A DNA stretch of 64,000 bases from Lysinibacillus irui (GTDB lineage: Bacteria; Bacillota; Bacilli; Bacillales_A; Planococcaceae), in contig NZ_CP113527.1 in assembly GCF_028877475.1 (NCBI RefSeq), positions 179,501 to 243,500 on the forward strand, read 5' to 3'. Under the pieces are notes generated by a model. That model was given only the letters and a program-made list of their open reading frames with translations, was not told where the DNA came from and did no database searches. The position numbers and the translations under genes are program-made. Shown here one piece after another: positions 52,318 through 62,467 of the stretch; position 1 is the stretch's first letter; each line of letters opens with the position of its first letter.

Positions 52318-52999
52318 TTTAATGCGTTTAGAAATGAAAAAGTATCATTTAGGCTCATATGTTAAGGGGGCTATTATTGCTAATTTTATTATTCTTGGAT
52401 TTCTATTTTTGGTAGTAGGTATTTCCAAAGTGGAGGGGGACCAAGACCTTGAAAATTACCAGGTTGCTTTAAGTGTCATTGAATCAATGATTAGAGTCGT
52501 CTTTAGTATTTTTGCTTCTACGTTAATAGCTAAGTTGATTATCGGAGAATATAAATTTAAGACCATCACCTTAGCTTTTATGTATCCTATAAGTAGAAAG
52601 AAATTAATCGTCGCGAAGCTTGCCATTGTAATGCTTTTTACGTTTAGTACGATCATCATTTCAAATGCTTTTATTACAACGGCTTTCTGTGTTATTAGTG
52701 ATAAATTTGATTTGATTCCAAATGTACTATCAAGCTCATTAATCTTACAACACATTCCTTCCGTATTGATGAATGCGATTGCTGCCTCGGGTATAGCTTT
52801 AATCCCATTGTATTTCGGAATGAGAAAATACTCCATACCAGCAACTATTATTTCATCGATTATAATAGTATCTCTGACTTCGTCTAATACAGGTAACTTT
52901 ACGTTAAACGATATTATTTTTATTCCTATTACTTTAGCAATTGTAGGTCTAGGCATTGCCTATTTAGCCATTAGAAATATTGAAAAGGTGGATGTTTAA
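52310..52999 (+). CDS. ABC-2 type permease subunit
   Basis: 229 residues with six predicted membrane segments, the size of BcrB-type permeases. LIIGEYKFKTITLAFMYPIS is the cytoplasmic coupling region typical of ABC-2 lantibiotic-immunity permeases. The ATG at 52310 has GGAGGAG six bases upstream, within the end of the ATPase gene. A bidirectional terminator follows. Confidence 0.85.
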   Translation: MLNLMRLEMKKYHLGSYVKGAIIANFIILGFLFLVVGISKVEGDQDLENYQVALSVIESMIRVVFSIFASTLIAKLIIGEYKFKTITLAFMYPISRKKLIVAKLAIVMLFTFSTIIISNAFITTAFCVISDKFDLIPNVLSSSLILQHIPSVLMNAIAASGIALIPLYFGMRKYSIPATIISSIIIVSLTSSNTGNFTLNDIIFIPITLAIVGLGIAYLAIRNIEKVDV

Positions 53000-53002
53000 T
53001 CA

Positions 53003-53050
53003 AAAAAATACCAGGTACTCATTCTATCTACAGAGTACCTGGCTTTTTAT
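53003..53050. terminator. bidirectional terminator between the ABC operon and mntH
   Basis: CCAGGTACTC, 12-base loop, GAGTACCTGG, with T-rich flank on the + side (CTTTTTATT) and A-rich flank (CAAAAAAATA) giving a T run on the - side. Confidence 0.85.
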
Positions 53051-54315
53051 TATCCAAATATTGTTTCCCACAGTAAGTAAATATTCAGCGTAACAACAAT
53101 GACTACGACAAACCAACCCAAAATTGTTGTAATACGGTGATTAACTAGGCTACCCATGATGTCTCGTTTACTTGTAAACATAACAAGAGGGATAAGTGCA
53201 AAGGCAATACCAAATGATAAAACAACCTGACTAAGAACTAGAGCATAGGTTGCATTCACACCAGATGCAATGATTGCAAGTGGAGGTACCATGGTAATTG
53301 CTCTACGTAAATAAAGAGGTATTTTTCTTTGAATAAAGCCTTGCATGACTACATCACCGGCTAAAGTCCCTACAGAGGAGCTAGCAAGCCCTGCAATAAG
53401 TAAACCAAGACCAAAAGAAATGGCAGCCAATGGGCCAAGAGCCTCTTTTAAGCCGTTATAGGCAACATCTAAATCTTCAACTACAACGCCTTGTGTATGG
53501 AATACTGCTGCGGCGATAATAAGCATGCTCATATTAATAGCTCCAGCAATAATCATAGCGATGATAATATCAATAAATTCAAAACGGAAAATGCGTCTTT
53601 TTTCTTCTTCATTACGACCAATAATACGGCTTTGAGTTAATGAAGAATGTAAGTAAATAGCATGAGGCATGACGGTTGCACCTAAAATACCTGTTGCTAA
53701 TAATAGTGAATCTACACCTTCAAAGTGTGGTGTGAACATGCCAATCGCCACATCGCCCCATGCTGGCTGCGCTAAAAATGTTTGGAAGGCAAATGCTAAT
53801 ACGACAATTAAAACCATACCAGAAATCCCCGCTTCAAAGGCTCTGAATCCTCGTCTTTGGAGTTCTAAAATAGCAAATGAGCCAACCGCTGTAATCAATG
53901 CTGCTGGTAGCATTGGAATATTAAATAACAAATAAAGCCCTAAGGCTGCTCCGATGAATTCCGCGAGGTCTGTGGCAATGATAACTAACTCTGCCTGAAT
54001 CCAAAGGAATATAGAGGTTTTTTTAGAAAAATGCTCGCGTGCCACTTCAGGTAGGTTTTTTCCTGTCGCGATTCCAAGCTTTGCAGATAAGGATTGAATT
54101 AAAACAGCCATTAAATTGGAAAAGGCAATTACCCAAAGTAGCAAGTAGCCATATTGTGAGCCTGCTGTTATATTTGTGGCAAAATTGCCAGGGTCGATAT
54201 AAGCTACGGCTGCAATGAAAGCGGGCCCTAAAAACGGTAAAAAGCGTCGCCAACCTTTTATATCTCCGTCTAAAACAGCCTCGGCTGGCGATTTTGTGAC
54301 TCGTTTATAAACCAT
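53050..54315 (-). CDS. mntH: Nramp-type manganese transporter MntH
   Basis: 421 residues from the ATG at 54315 (GAGGGA six bases upstream). 11 membrane segments. The metal-binding motif DPGN in AAVAYIDPGNFATNI and the helix-6 motif MPHAIYLHSSLTQSR (Ala-Met/Pro-His) are both present. Proton-coupled uptake of Mn2+. A palindrome about 40 bases upstream fits the MntR operator, so the gene is probably repressed by manganese. Monocistronic. Confidence 0.95.
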   Translation of the reverse strand: MVYKRVTKSPAEAVLDGDIKGWRRFLPFLGPAFIAAVAYIDPGNFATNITAGSQYGYLLLWVIAFSNLMAVLIQSLSAKLGIATGKNLPEVAREHFSKKTSIFLWIQAELVIIATDLAEFIGAALGLYLLFNIPMLPAALITAVGSFAILELQRRGFRAFEAGISGMVLIVVLAFAFQTFLAQPAWGDVAIGMFTPHFEGVDSLLLATGILGATVMPHAIYLHSSLTQSRIIGRNEEEKRRIFRFEFIDIIIAMIIAGAINMSMLIIAAAVFHTQGVVVEDLDVAYNGLKEALGPLAAISFGLGLLIAGLASSSVGTLAGDVVMQGFIQRKIPLYLRRAITMVPPLAIIASGVNATYALVLSQVVLSFGIAFALIPLVMFTSKRDIMGSLVNHRITTILGWFVVVIVVTLNIYLLWETIFG

Positions 54316-54354
54316 ATTGTTCCCTCGTTTCAAAAAGTATCATCAACGAAATAA

Positions 54355-54371
54355 AGTTTCCTATAGGAAAA
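54355..54371 (-). promoter_or_regulatory. MntR-like operator upstream of mntH
   Basis: AGTTTCCTATAGGAAAA agrees with the reverse complement of the B. subtilis MntR box (AGTTTCCTTAAGGCAAA type) at 14 of 17 positions and has the TTTCCTATAGGAAA palindrome. Confidence 0.6.
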
Positions 54372-54450
54372 TAAGATATTAGTATTCTAACGCTAGGAAT
54401 AAAAAAAGTGAAGTAGTTTGCATTATCTTTTGTTTAATAAGTATGGACAA

Positions 54451-54468
54451 TTCTCATCATTTTCTAAT
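54451..54468 (+). promoter_or_regulatory. TTCTCAT/TTCTAAT direct repeat upstream of the response regulator
   Basis: TTCTCAT at 54451 and TTCTAAT at 54462, starts 11 bp apart. The same pair at the same spacing lies upstream of the PepSY gene at 57267. Confidence 0.6.
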
Positions 54469-54527
54469 TAGACTTTCACCGCTTGCATCGTTTACGATGA
54501 AAAGAAAAGGTGAAGGATGGATTCGAC

Positions 54528-55223
54528 ATGACCAATCGAATTTTAATTATAGAAGATGAAGAAAAAATTGGGCGAGTGCTACAGTTAGAGCTTCAATTTG
54601 AAGGCTATGAAGCAGTAATGGCTCATACAGGAACAGATGGTTTACTTCAATATCGTGAGCAGCAATGGGATTTAATCCTACTGGATGTCATGCTACCTGA
54701 GATGAGTGGTATTGACGTGCTAAAGCGAATTCGTGCAACAGAAACCCAAACACCTATTATTATGCTGACTGCCAAAAGTGAGGTGGAGGATAAAGTAAAG
54801 GGGCTAGATTTAGGCGCCAATGATTATGTGACAAAACCGTTTGAAATTGAGGAGCTGCTTGCGCGTATTCGCAATGCTTTACGTTTTTCACAAAAGACTA
54901 GTCCAAAGCAAGCTGCTCTCACATTTGGACATTTATCTATAAACGAGCAAACAAGAGAAGTTGTATATTTTGATAAGGAGATTCAACTGACACCCCGAGA
55001 ATATGATTTGTTGTTCTATTTACTAAAGCATCCAAAACAGGTACTGACTAGAGAGCAAATTCTAGAGGCTGTATGGGGCTATGATTATTATGGAGATACA
55101 AATGTTGTAGATGTTTATATTCGTTATGTCCGACAAAAGCTTGAAGCTGCTAATGCAAAGCCCATTATTCAAACGGTTCGTGGAGTTGGGTATGTGCTAA
55201 AGGAACATAGCTATGAGACTTAA
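54528..55223 (+). CDS. OmpR-family response regulator of the PepSY system
   Basis: 231 residues from the ATG at 54528 (GAAGGATGG upstream). Receiver domain with IIEDEEKIGR, phospho-acceptor Asp in LILLDVMLPE and Lys in YVTKPFE; winged-helix DNA-binding domain ending YIRYVRQKLE and QTVRGVGYVL. The last 11 bases overlap the kinase gene. A direct repeat upstream, repeated in front of the PepSY gene 57267, suggests autoregulation. Confidence 0.92.
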   Translation: MTNRILIIEDEEKIGRVLQLELQFEGYEAVMAHTGTDGLLQYREQQWDLILLDVMLPEMSGIDVLKRIRATETQTPIIMLTAKSEVEDKVKGLDLGANDYVTKPFEIEELLARIRNALRFSQKTSPKQAALTFGHLSINEQTREVVYFDKEIQLTPREYDLLFYLLKHPKQVLTREQILEAVWGYDYYGDTNVVDVYIRYVRQKLEAANAKPIIQTVRGVGYVLKEHSYET

Positions 55224-56508
55224 AACAAAAATTCATTTACTAACAACGATGCTCATGCTTGTCATTTTAGTGGCAACTACTAATGGCATTTATTTTTTGT
55301 ATGAGAAATTTGCCTATGATACGGAATACAATCAGCTCCAGTCACGGGCAAATGATTTAAGCTCTTCACTGAGTCAGTTAAATGCACAAACCAACCTCCA
55401 GCAAGTATTAAGGGTATATATGCCAACGGACGGTGCTGTCTATATTTATGATGGAGAGCGTTTGAAAACAAAGGTTCAGGCTACACTTGAAATGCCAGAG
55501 GTCCCTTCCATTACCTACACGATGCCTACCATTTGGATAGACGGAACAGTTGTAGACATAACATTACAGCAATCCATGGAAGAGGTAGAGCAGACATTAG
55601 ACTTACTAAAGGTGATCTTAGTCGTTGTATCTATTATGGCAACGCTCCCCATTTTCTTAGCAAGCTTAGTACTTGGGCGCTTAATTTTATTACCACTAGA
55701 GCGTTTAAACATTACTATGCGTAAAAGTGCAGCGACAGGGAAATATGAAAAAATAGATATTCCTGAAAAGGGTGGAGACGAGTTAACAAACATTAATCGT
55801 ACCTTTAATATGATGATGGAGAAGCTTGAACAGCATTATCAAAAGCAACAAGAGTTTGTTTCAAATGCTTCCCATGAGCTAAAAACGCCGATTACCGTTA
55901 TTGAAAGCTATGCAAAATTACTCCTTCGAAGAGGCTTTGATAATCGTGAAGTTGCGCAAGAATCATTACAAGCGATCGCTAATGAATCGACTCGCATGCA
56001 TGAAATGGTACTACAATTGCTAGAACTAGCTAAAAATAATGAGCATCTGGCTATTCATTTGGAACAGCTAGAGCTTGAACCGTTCTTGCAGAAAGTTGCC
56101 TCACAAATGCAGCAGGCTTATCATCGAACATTTATAGTCGATGCGAAGCTTCCAAGATTTATTTATAGTGATGAAAAAATCTTGAAGCAACTACTTTTTA
56201 TTTTGCTCGATAATGCTAGAAAGTATAGTGAGGATGAGGTGCGTATTCTTACAGCAGAAACAACCAATCATGCCTGCATTACCATCCAAGATTTTGGTAT
56301 AGGTATTCCAGAGGAGCACTTACCTCATTTGTTTGAGCGTTTTTATCGGGTAACAGAGGATCGAAATCGTAAGACAGGTGGCTCTGGATTAGGGCTTGCG
56401 ATAGCCCATGAGCTTGCAGAACAACTGGGCATAACCATTGATGTGAAAAGTACACTTGGAGAAGGAACAAGCTTTACCCTATGTATACCAAAGGAGGAGG
56501 AGCAATGA
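55213..56508 (+). CDS. sensor histidine kinase of the PepSY system
   Basis: 431 residues. Membrane helix at about 10-30, a 100-residue extracellular domain, a second helix at about 135-160 (ILVVVSIMATLPIFLASLVL), HAMP linker, phosphoacceptor box FVSNASHELKTPITVIE, and ATP-binding motifs DFGIGIP and GGSGLGLAIAHE. Resembles ArlS/CssS-like kinases. It overlaps the response regulator upstream and the PepSY gene downstream (ATGA), so the three form one translationally coupled unit. Confidence 0.92.
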   Translation: MRLKTKIHLLTTMLMLVILVATTNGIYFLYEKFAYDTEYNQLQSRANDLSSSLSQLNAQTNLQQVLRVYMPTDGAVYIYDGERLKTKVQATLEMPEVPSITYTMPTIWIDGTVVDITLQQSMEEVEQTLDLLKVILVVVSIMATLPIFLASLVLGRLILLPLERLNITMRKSAATGKYEKIDIPEKGGDELTNINRTFNMMMEKLEQHYQKQQEFVSNASHELKTPITVIESYAKLLLRRGFDNREVAQESLQAIANESTRMHEMVLQLLELAKNNEHLAIHLEQLELEPFLQKVASQMQQAYHRTFIVDAKLPRFIYSDEKILKQLLFILLDNARKYSEDEVRILTAETTNHACITIQDFGIGIPEEHLPHLFERFYRVTEDRNRKTGGSGLGLAIAHELAEQLGITIDVKSTLGEGTSFTLCIPKEEEQ

Positions 56509-57176
56509 AAAAATGGGTTCTGATAATAATTGTTATTCTCCTTCTTTGTAGTGGAACGCTGTGGTTTATTCAGTATCGCTATTTTCATGTTGAACCACTT
56601 AGCAAGTCAGAGGCTATAAACCATATTGAAGCCATCTATAAAGCCCATGTTACGCAGGTGAAGAAACAAGGAGACATCTATGAAATGTTTTTTACACGTG
56701 ACAATGTCAAGTATATAGCTATGCTAGATGCTAAAACACAACAGGTAACTGATTTAACAATAAAAGAAGGACAAACGAAGTTATTGTTAACTGAAAAGCA
56801 AATAAGACAAATGGTAAAACAGAAATATGGTGATGTTGAAAGTATCAAGTTAACAGATACCACTTATACGGTACGTGTTGAGAAAGAAAACCAACAAAAA
56901 GATTTAACTGTCAATGCCTACTCGGGTGAAATAGTATCGGTGGAAAATGTTGAGCCGCATAAACCACCTGTAGAAGAACCTATAATTACTGAACAACAGG
57001 CTATTCAAATAGCGCTAGGACAATTGACGGGGGAAGTGGACTCAGTTGATTTTGAAGAAACGGCAGAAGGTGGTTATTATTTAATTGAAATTGAAACACA
57101 GGATGACGAAGCCACTTTTCAAATCCATGCTGTTTCAGGGGAAGTTCTGTCCATTACATGGGATGATGATCAATAA
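56505..57176 (+). CDS. membrane-anchored PepSY-domain protein
   Basis: 223 residues from the ATG at 56505 (AGGAGGAGG upstream, four-base overlap with the kinase). One N-terminal membrane helix (WVLIIIVILLLCSGTLWFI), then an extracytoplasmic part with PepSY-like units, each with a Glu/Gln-rich helix followed by strands and a YSGEIVSVE or VSGEVLSI turn. PepSY domains are thought to inhibit or chaperone proteases. Its place in a kinase operon suggests it modulates sensing at the cell surface. Confidence 0.85.
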   Translation: MKKWVLIIIVILLLCSGTLWFIQYRYFHVEPLSKSEAINHIEAIYKAHVTQVKKQGDIYEMFFTRDNVKYIAMLDAKTQQVTDLTIKEGQTKLLLTEKQIRQMVKQKYGDVESIKLTDTTYTVRVEKENQQKDLTVNAYSGEIVSVENVEPHKPPVEEPIITEQQAIQIALGQLTGEVDSVDFEETAEGGYYLIEIETQDDEATFQIHAVSGEVLSITWDDDQ

Positions 57177-57180
57177 TTCA

Positions 57181-57198
57181 TTCTCATGAAATTCTAAT
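57181..57198 (+). promoter_or_regulatory. TTCTCAT/TTCTAAT direct repeat upstream of the second PepSY gene
   Basis: TTCTCAT at 57181 and TTCTAAT at 57192, identical heptamers and spacing to 54451-54468, 69 bases before the start codon. Confidence 0.6.
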
Positions 57199-57266
57199 GT
57201 TTCTCTTATAGTTCTATCATCTTTGCTTGGTAAGCTAAGAATAGATAAAACAAAGGAGAGATAGAT

Positions 57267-57788
57267 ATGAAAAAAATGATTATGATTCCAGCATTAGTAG
57301 TTACACTTGGGGTTGGTGCAGCGATTGGCTCGACAACATTATTATCTGGAGATGCTCAAGAAAAAAAGGTGTTAACAATGCAAGAGATTGAGAAGAAGGC
57401 CCTTACAGTAGTTGATGGTACAGTAGCGGATATCGAGTTAGACAAAAATCAGTATCGTTCTATTTATGAAGTAGAGGTCTATACTGATACAGAAGAATAT
57501 GATTTGAAATTTGATGCTTATACTGGGAAATTACTCAAGCAGAAAAAAGAACGTCGAGATAACGATGATATGGACGACAATAAACTAGCAACTACAGCAA
57601 CTACTATCATTACTAAAGAGCAAGCTATCGAAACAGCCTTAAAGAAAGCAAAAGGTACTGTAACAAAAATTAAGCTCGATGATGGTATCTATGAAATTGA
57701 ATTGAAAGATGGTCAATATGAATATGAAGTAGATGTGGATTCTATGACGGGGAATATTGTTGATTTTGAACAGGATTATAATGACTAA
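57267..57788 (+). CDS. secreted PepSY-domain protein
   Basis: 173 residues. The N-terminus MKKMIMIPALVVTLGVGAA and following residues form a signal peptide or membrane anchor. Two PepSY units follow (about 38-92 and 113-172), each with an IEKKAL/IETALKKA helix and a DAYTGKLLKQ or DSMTGNIVDF turn. GGAGAG precedes the ATG. It has its own promoter region with the putative response regulator site and is probably the regulated output of the two-component system upstream. Confidence 0.85.
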   Translation: MKKMIMIPALVVTLGVGAAIGSTTLLSGDAQEKKVLTMQEIEKKALTVVDGTVADIELDKNQYRSIYEVEVYTDTEEYDLKFDAYTGKLLKQKKERRDNDDMDDNKLATTATTIITKEQAIETALKKAKGTVTKIKLDDGIYEIELKDGQYEYEVDVDSMTGNIVDFEQDYND

Positions 57789-57794
57789 TATAGA

Positions 57795-57836
57795 GGGCTA
57801 CCGTAAAAGTAGAGCATACTTTTACAGTAGCCTTTT
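57795..57836 (+). terminator. intrinsic terminator of the PepSY gene
   Basis: GGCTACCGTAAAAGTA, loop, TACTTTTACAGTAGCC, TTTT. Confidence 0.85.
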
Positions 57837-57994
57837 GTTGTTCTACGAATATTTGCTTGGCATTCGTAGGTGAATTCCAAACGATTTCTAAAAAAAGTCT
57901 ATGTTTTTCTCTCATAAAAGTGAAAAATTTTCTTCTTTACTTTTTTAATTGACAGGCGTAATATGACATCATTATAAAAGTTTCAAATTTCTAA

Positions 57995-58123
57995 ATCGCT
58001 GAAGCAACTAAACGCGGGGGACCCATTTTTGACGGATGGCATCAGCCATCCTTGGGGTGAATCTCTTCATTTGAAGAGTAGGGCTACTCAGGCCCGAATC
58101 CGACAGCTAACCTCGTAAGCGTT
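57995..58123 (+). ncRNA. c-di-AMP riboswitch (ydaO-yuaA type)
   Basis: Conserved blocks GGGGGACCCA, CTTGGGGTGAATC, GAGTAGGGCTACTC, CCGAATCCGACAGCTAACC and TCGTAAGCG are all present. CGCT/AGCG can close the outer stem. It precedes kimA, as in B. subtilis. Confidence 0.93.
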
Positions 58124-58158
58124 AAGAGCAGAAAAGTTGGAGCTTGGCAGACGGATGA

Positions 58159-58201
58159 GCGTCTACAAGTCTTATTTAGTGATGACTTGTAGGCGTTTTT
58201 T
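58159..58201 (+). terminator. riboswitch-controlled terminator in the kimA leader
   Basis: GCGTCTACAAGTC, loop, GACTTGTAGGCG, TTTTTT. Confidence 0.85.
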
Positions 58202-58254
58202 GATCTTATTTAGAAAGGCGAAACACACTCTATAAAACTAGAAGGTGTTTAACA

Positions 58255-60078
58255 ATGAAATCCTCATTCAAACGTTATGTAATCGGTAAACCATTAAGAT
58301 CCGATGCGTTAGGGGAACAAAAGCTTAGTAAAACAAAGGCATTAGCCATATTATCATCAGATGCCTTGTCTTCAGTAGCCTATGGACCAGAACAAATTTT
58401 AATTGTCCTGATGACAGTGGGTACACTTGCCCTTTGGTACTCTCTACCAATTGCTGCTGGAGTCGTTATCTTGCTTGTGGCACTAATTCTCTCCTATCGT
58501 CAAGTTATTTTCGCCTATCCACATGGGGGAGGGGCCTATGTAGTATCACGGGAGAATTTAGGGGTAAATGCAGGTCTTGTGGCTGGAGGGTCCTTACTTG
58601 TTGATTATATTTTAACAGTAGCGGTAAGTGTATCAGCAGGTACAGATGCCATTACTTCGGCATTTCCAAGCCTCCACCCCTACAATGTACCCATTGCTAT
58701 ATTCTTTGTGGTTTTTTTAACAATCTTAAACTTACGTGGTGTAACAGAATCTGCTTCTATTTTGGCATACCCAGTCTATCTGTTTGTAGGTGTTATGCTC
58801 TTGTTAATTGGAATGGGGCTCTATCATGTCGCAACTGGTCAGGTGCCAGCAGAGCTACATCCAAAGGTCGGTACACCGGTTGCAGGAATTAGTTTATTTA
58901 TTTTATTAAAGGCATTTGCATCAGGGAGCTCAGCTTTAACAGGGGTAGAGGCTATTTCAAATGCCATCCCTAATTTTAAAAATCCTGCTCCTAATAACGC
59001 AGCTAAAACGCTTTTAGCAATGGGTGCTATTTTAGCCGTTTTATTTATAGGCATTGTTAGTTTGGCTTATTTTTATGGGATTGCGCCAACAGCGGAAGCT
59101 ACAGTTGTTTCTCAACTTGCAGAAGCGAGCGTAGGTAGAAATCTATTTTATTACATTGTCCAGGGTACAACGGCAATGATTTTAGTTCTTGCTGCAAATA
59201 CAGGTTACTCAGCATTTCCTTTGTTAGCAGTAAATTTATCAAAGGATGGCTTTATCCCAAGAATATTCCAAATTCGTGGAGACCGTCTTGGTTATTCAAA
59301 TGGCATCCTGATGCTAGGTGCAGCGGCTATTGTCTTAATCATTTTATTTGATGGAGCAACTGAGCATTTAATTCCACTATATGCTGTAGGGGTATTTATT
59401 CCGTTTACATTAGCGCAAACAGGAATGATGCGAAAATGGTGGCGTGATAAACCTAAAGGATGGATTGCAAAATTTACGATCAACACAATTGGTGCTGCTA
59501 TTTCTTTCATCGTAGCGATGATGTTTTTTGTAACAAAAATGCCTCAAGTATGGCCAGTGTTTATCTTTTTACCAATTATTATTTTTCTATTCCATCGGAT
59601 TAAGCTCCATTATCAGGCCGTTGGAGAACAATTAAGATTAAATCATGAGGAACTAGCTGCTATTGAGGGGAATGTTTTTATTGTACCAGTAGCAGGTATA
59701 ACGAAAGTTGTTGAAAATTCCCTTCATTATGCGAAATCATTACATGTTGAGAAGGTAATTGCATTTTACGTAGCCTTCGACCAAGCGGATGCAAAGGCTT
59801 TTGAAGAGAAATGGAAGGCCTGGCAACCAGATGTACGACTAGTAACTTATTATTCACCATATCGCAGTATCACACAGCCATTGATTAAATTTATTGATAA
59901 GGTAGAACATCAATGTACGAAGACAGGTCATAAAGTAACAGTTGTCATCCCGCAATTTTTACCAAAAAAAGGGTGGCACCATATGCTACACAATCAATCT
60001 AGCTTATTAATTCGTACGACACTGTTATTTCACAGAAATGTCGTCATTATGACAGTACCTTTCCATTTATCAAAATAA
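58255..60078 (+). CDS. kimA: high-affinity potassium transporter KimA
   Basis: 607 residues, the length of B. subtilis KimA (formerly YdaO). N-terminal 12 membrane segments of the APC/LeuT fold (KALAILSSDALSSVAYGPEQ, YPHGGGAYVVSRENLG) and a cytoplasmic C-terminal domain of about 150 residues (FIVPVAGITKVVENSLHYAK). Proton-driven K+ import. The leader carries a c-di-AMP riboswitch, so expression should stop when c-di-AMP, and hence K+, is high. The start is ATG at 58255. Monocistronic. Confidence 0.94.
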   Translation: MKSSFKRYVIGKPLRSDALGEQKLSKTKALAILSSDALSSVAYGPEQILIVLMTVGTLALWYSLPIAAGVVILLVALILSYRQVIFAYPHGGGAYVVSRENLGVNAGLVAGGSLLVDYILTVAVSVSAGTDAITSAFPSLHPYNVPIAIFFVVFLTILNLRGVTESASILAYPVYLFVGVMLLLIGMGLYHVATGQVPAELHPKVGTPVAGISLFILLKAFASGSSALTGVEAISNAIPNFKNPAPNNAAKTLLAMGAILAVLFIGIVSLAYFYGIAPTAEATVVSQLAEASVGRNLFYYIVQGTTAMILVLAANTGYSAFPLLAVNLSKDGFIPRIFQIRGDRLGYSNGILMLGAAAIVLIILFDGATEHLIPLYAVGVFIPFTLAQTGMMRKWWRDKPKGWIAKFTINTIGAAISFIVAMMFFVTKMPQVWPVFIFLPIIIFLFHRIKLHYQAVGEQLRLNHEELAAIEGNVFIVPVAGITKVVENSLHYAKSLHVEKVIAFYVAFDQADAKAFEEKWKAWQPDVRLVTYYSPYRSITQPLIKFIDKVEHQCTKTGHKVTVVIPQFLPKKGWHHMLHNQSSLLIRTTLLFHRNVVIMTVPFHLSK

Positions 60079-60258
60079 TGCTAGCAAGCTAGAAAATAGT
60101 CTGTTATAATCAGTACGTTGATTGAAAACACGAACGTTTACAATTGAAAAGTTGCAGAATACCATTAAATTCCGAAAAATTAAACTTTTTTCAATATGAG
60201 ATATAAGCTCTTACCGAATAAAGTGATAAATTGGTTATTCTGATAGTTTCATACAATC

Positions 60259-60329
60259 CACTCATATAATAGCGAGAATAGGGCTCGCAAGTTTCTACCG
60301 ATTTACCGTAAATAAATCGACTATGGGTA
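60259..60329 (+). ncRNA. guanine riboswitch (purine aptamer)
   Basis: ACTCATATAAT, AGCGAGAATAGGGCTCGC, AAGTTTCTACCG, ACCGTAAAT and CGACTATGGGT follow the purine aptamer in order. The specificity base in GACTATG is C, as in guanine-sensing members (adenine types have T). Confidence 0.95.
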
Positions 60330-60386
60330 GCAATGCTTTTAGAGAACTTCAATTTAATGATGTTTTCTATTCGTTTCGACGTTTTT

Positions 60387-60446
60387 ACGCTGAATGCCTT
60401 GCTCCACTCGTAGCTGAATGGAAACAAGACATCCAGCGTTTTTTTA
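60387..60446 (+). terminator. riboswitch-controlled terminator in the xpt leader
   Basis: ACGCTG-A-ATG-C-CTTG, long loop, CAAG-A-CAT-C-CAGCGT, then seven T. Confidence 0.85.
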
Positions 60447-60456
60447 TTATTATTAA

Positions 60457-61061
<605 letters not shown>

Positions 61062-61062
<1 letters not shown>

Positions 61063-62360
61063 TGAATACCTTTAAATCAACGACGCTAGCGATTCAACAT
61101 TTACTTGCGATGTATGCTGGAGCCATCTTAGTGCCACTAATTATTGGTGGGGCAATTGGCTTTGATTCAACACAAATGACGTATTTAGTGGCGATTGATA
61201 TTATGATGTGCGGGATCGCAACACTTTTACAGGTTTATTCAGGTAAATTTATCGGTATTGGCTTACCAGTAGTACTAGGCTGTACATTCACAGCAGTAAG
61301 TCCAATTATTGCTATCGGTACAAACCCGGAGCAAGGTATCACAGATATTTATGGTTCTATTATTGCATCTGGTGTAATTGTGATGATTATTGCTGGCTTC
61401 TTCGGTAAGCTTGTGAAATTCTTCCCACCAGTAGTTACGGGATCGGTAGTTTCTATTATTGGTATTTCATTATTACCTGTGGCTTTAAACAATATGGCTG
61501 GTGGACAAGGTGCTGAGGATTTTGCCTCTGCTTCTAATGTTGCTTTAGCGTTCATTACATTAGTCATTATTTTAATTGTTTATCGTTTTTCTACAGGGTT
61601 TGTCCGTGCAATCTCGATTCTTATTGGATTAGTAGTCGGTACTATTTTAGGTGCATTCATGGGTAAAGTAGATTTTACACCAGTAGCAGATGCTGATGTA
61701 TTCCATATGGTTCAGCCTTTCTATTTTGGAATGCCAACTTTTGATGTGACTGCAATTATTACCATGACACTCGTAGCAATGGTATCTTTAGTAGAGTCAT
61801 CTGGTGTCTATTTTGCACTAAGTGATATTTGTAATAAAAAATTAGATTCAAAGGATTTAGCTCGTGGCTATCGTTCTGAAGGTCTTGCTTCAGTAATCGG
61901 CGGGATTTTCAATGCTTTTCCATATACAACATTCTCACAAAACGTGGGGCTAACTCGTATGTCAGGTGTAAAAGATCGTAAAGTCATTTACATCACAGGT
62001 GGCTTACTTGTAGCACTTGGCTTCCTACCAAAAATCGCAGCGTTAACAACGATTATTCCAACATCTGTACTAGGTGCGGCGATGCTTGCGATGTTCGGTA
62101 TGGTGATTACACAAGGTATGGGCATGCTTGTACCTGTAATGAATGAATCAGCAGAAAACGCGATGATTGCTGCGATATCAGTAAGCTTAGGTGTTGGTGT
62201 ATCTGTAGTTCCTGGCATTTTTGATGCACTACCAACAAGCGTTTCAATTCTTACATCTAATGGTATTGTCTGTGGTTCTGTCACAGCAATTATCCTTAAT
62301 ATTTTATTCAACATGATTGGACCTAAGCATAAGGAAGACCCAATGCATGGGGAAATATAA
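61062..62360 (+). CDS. pbuX: xanthine permease PbuX
   Basis: 432 residues, 14 membrane segments, nucleobase-cation symporter-2 (NCS2) family. GLPVVLGCTFTAVSPIIAIG, VESSGVYFALSDICNKKLD and NAFPYTTFSQNVGLTRMSGV are NCS2 signatures; the last carries the helix-10 N-x-G motif. Second gene of the xpt-pbuX operon, coupled to xpt by stop-start overlap. No clear terminator lies between it and the recombinase gene. Confidence 0.95.
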
Positions 62361-62467
62361 AGGGAAAACTAAATAACATTCATCTAAATACCCCACATAT
62401 TTTGATGAAAAGAACGTTGTCACCTACTTTTATCTATTGATTTAGATTTAAGGAGGTGACATTTTTT

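Noticed and set aside
60120..60180. PurR boxes upstream of the guanine riboswitch
   Set aside because: CGAA cores are present at about 60131 and 60172, but neither the flanks nor the 16-17-bp inverted arrangement fits the PurR consensus.
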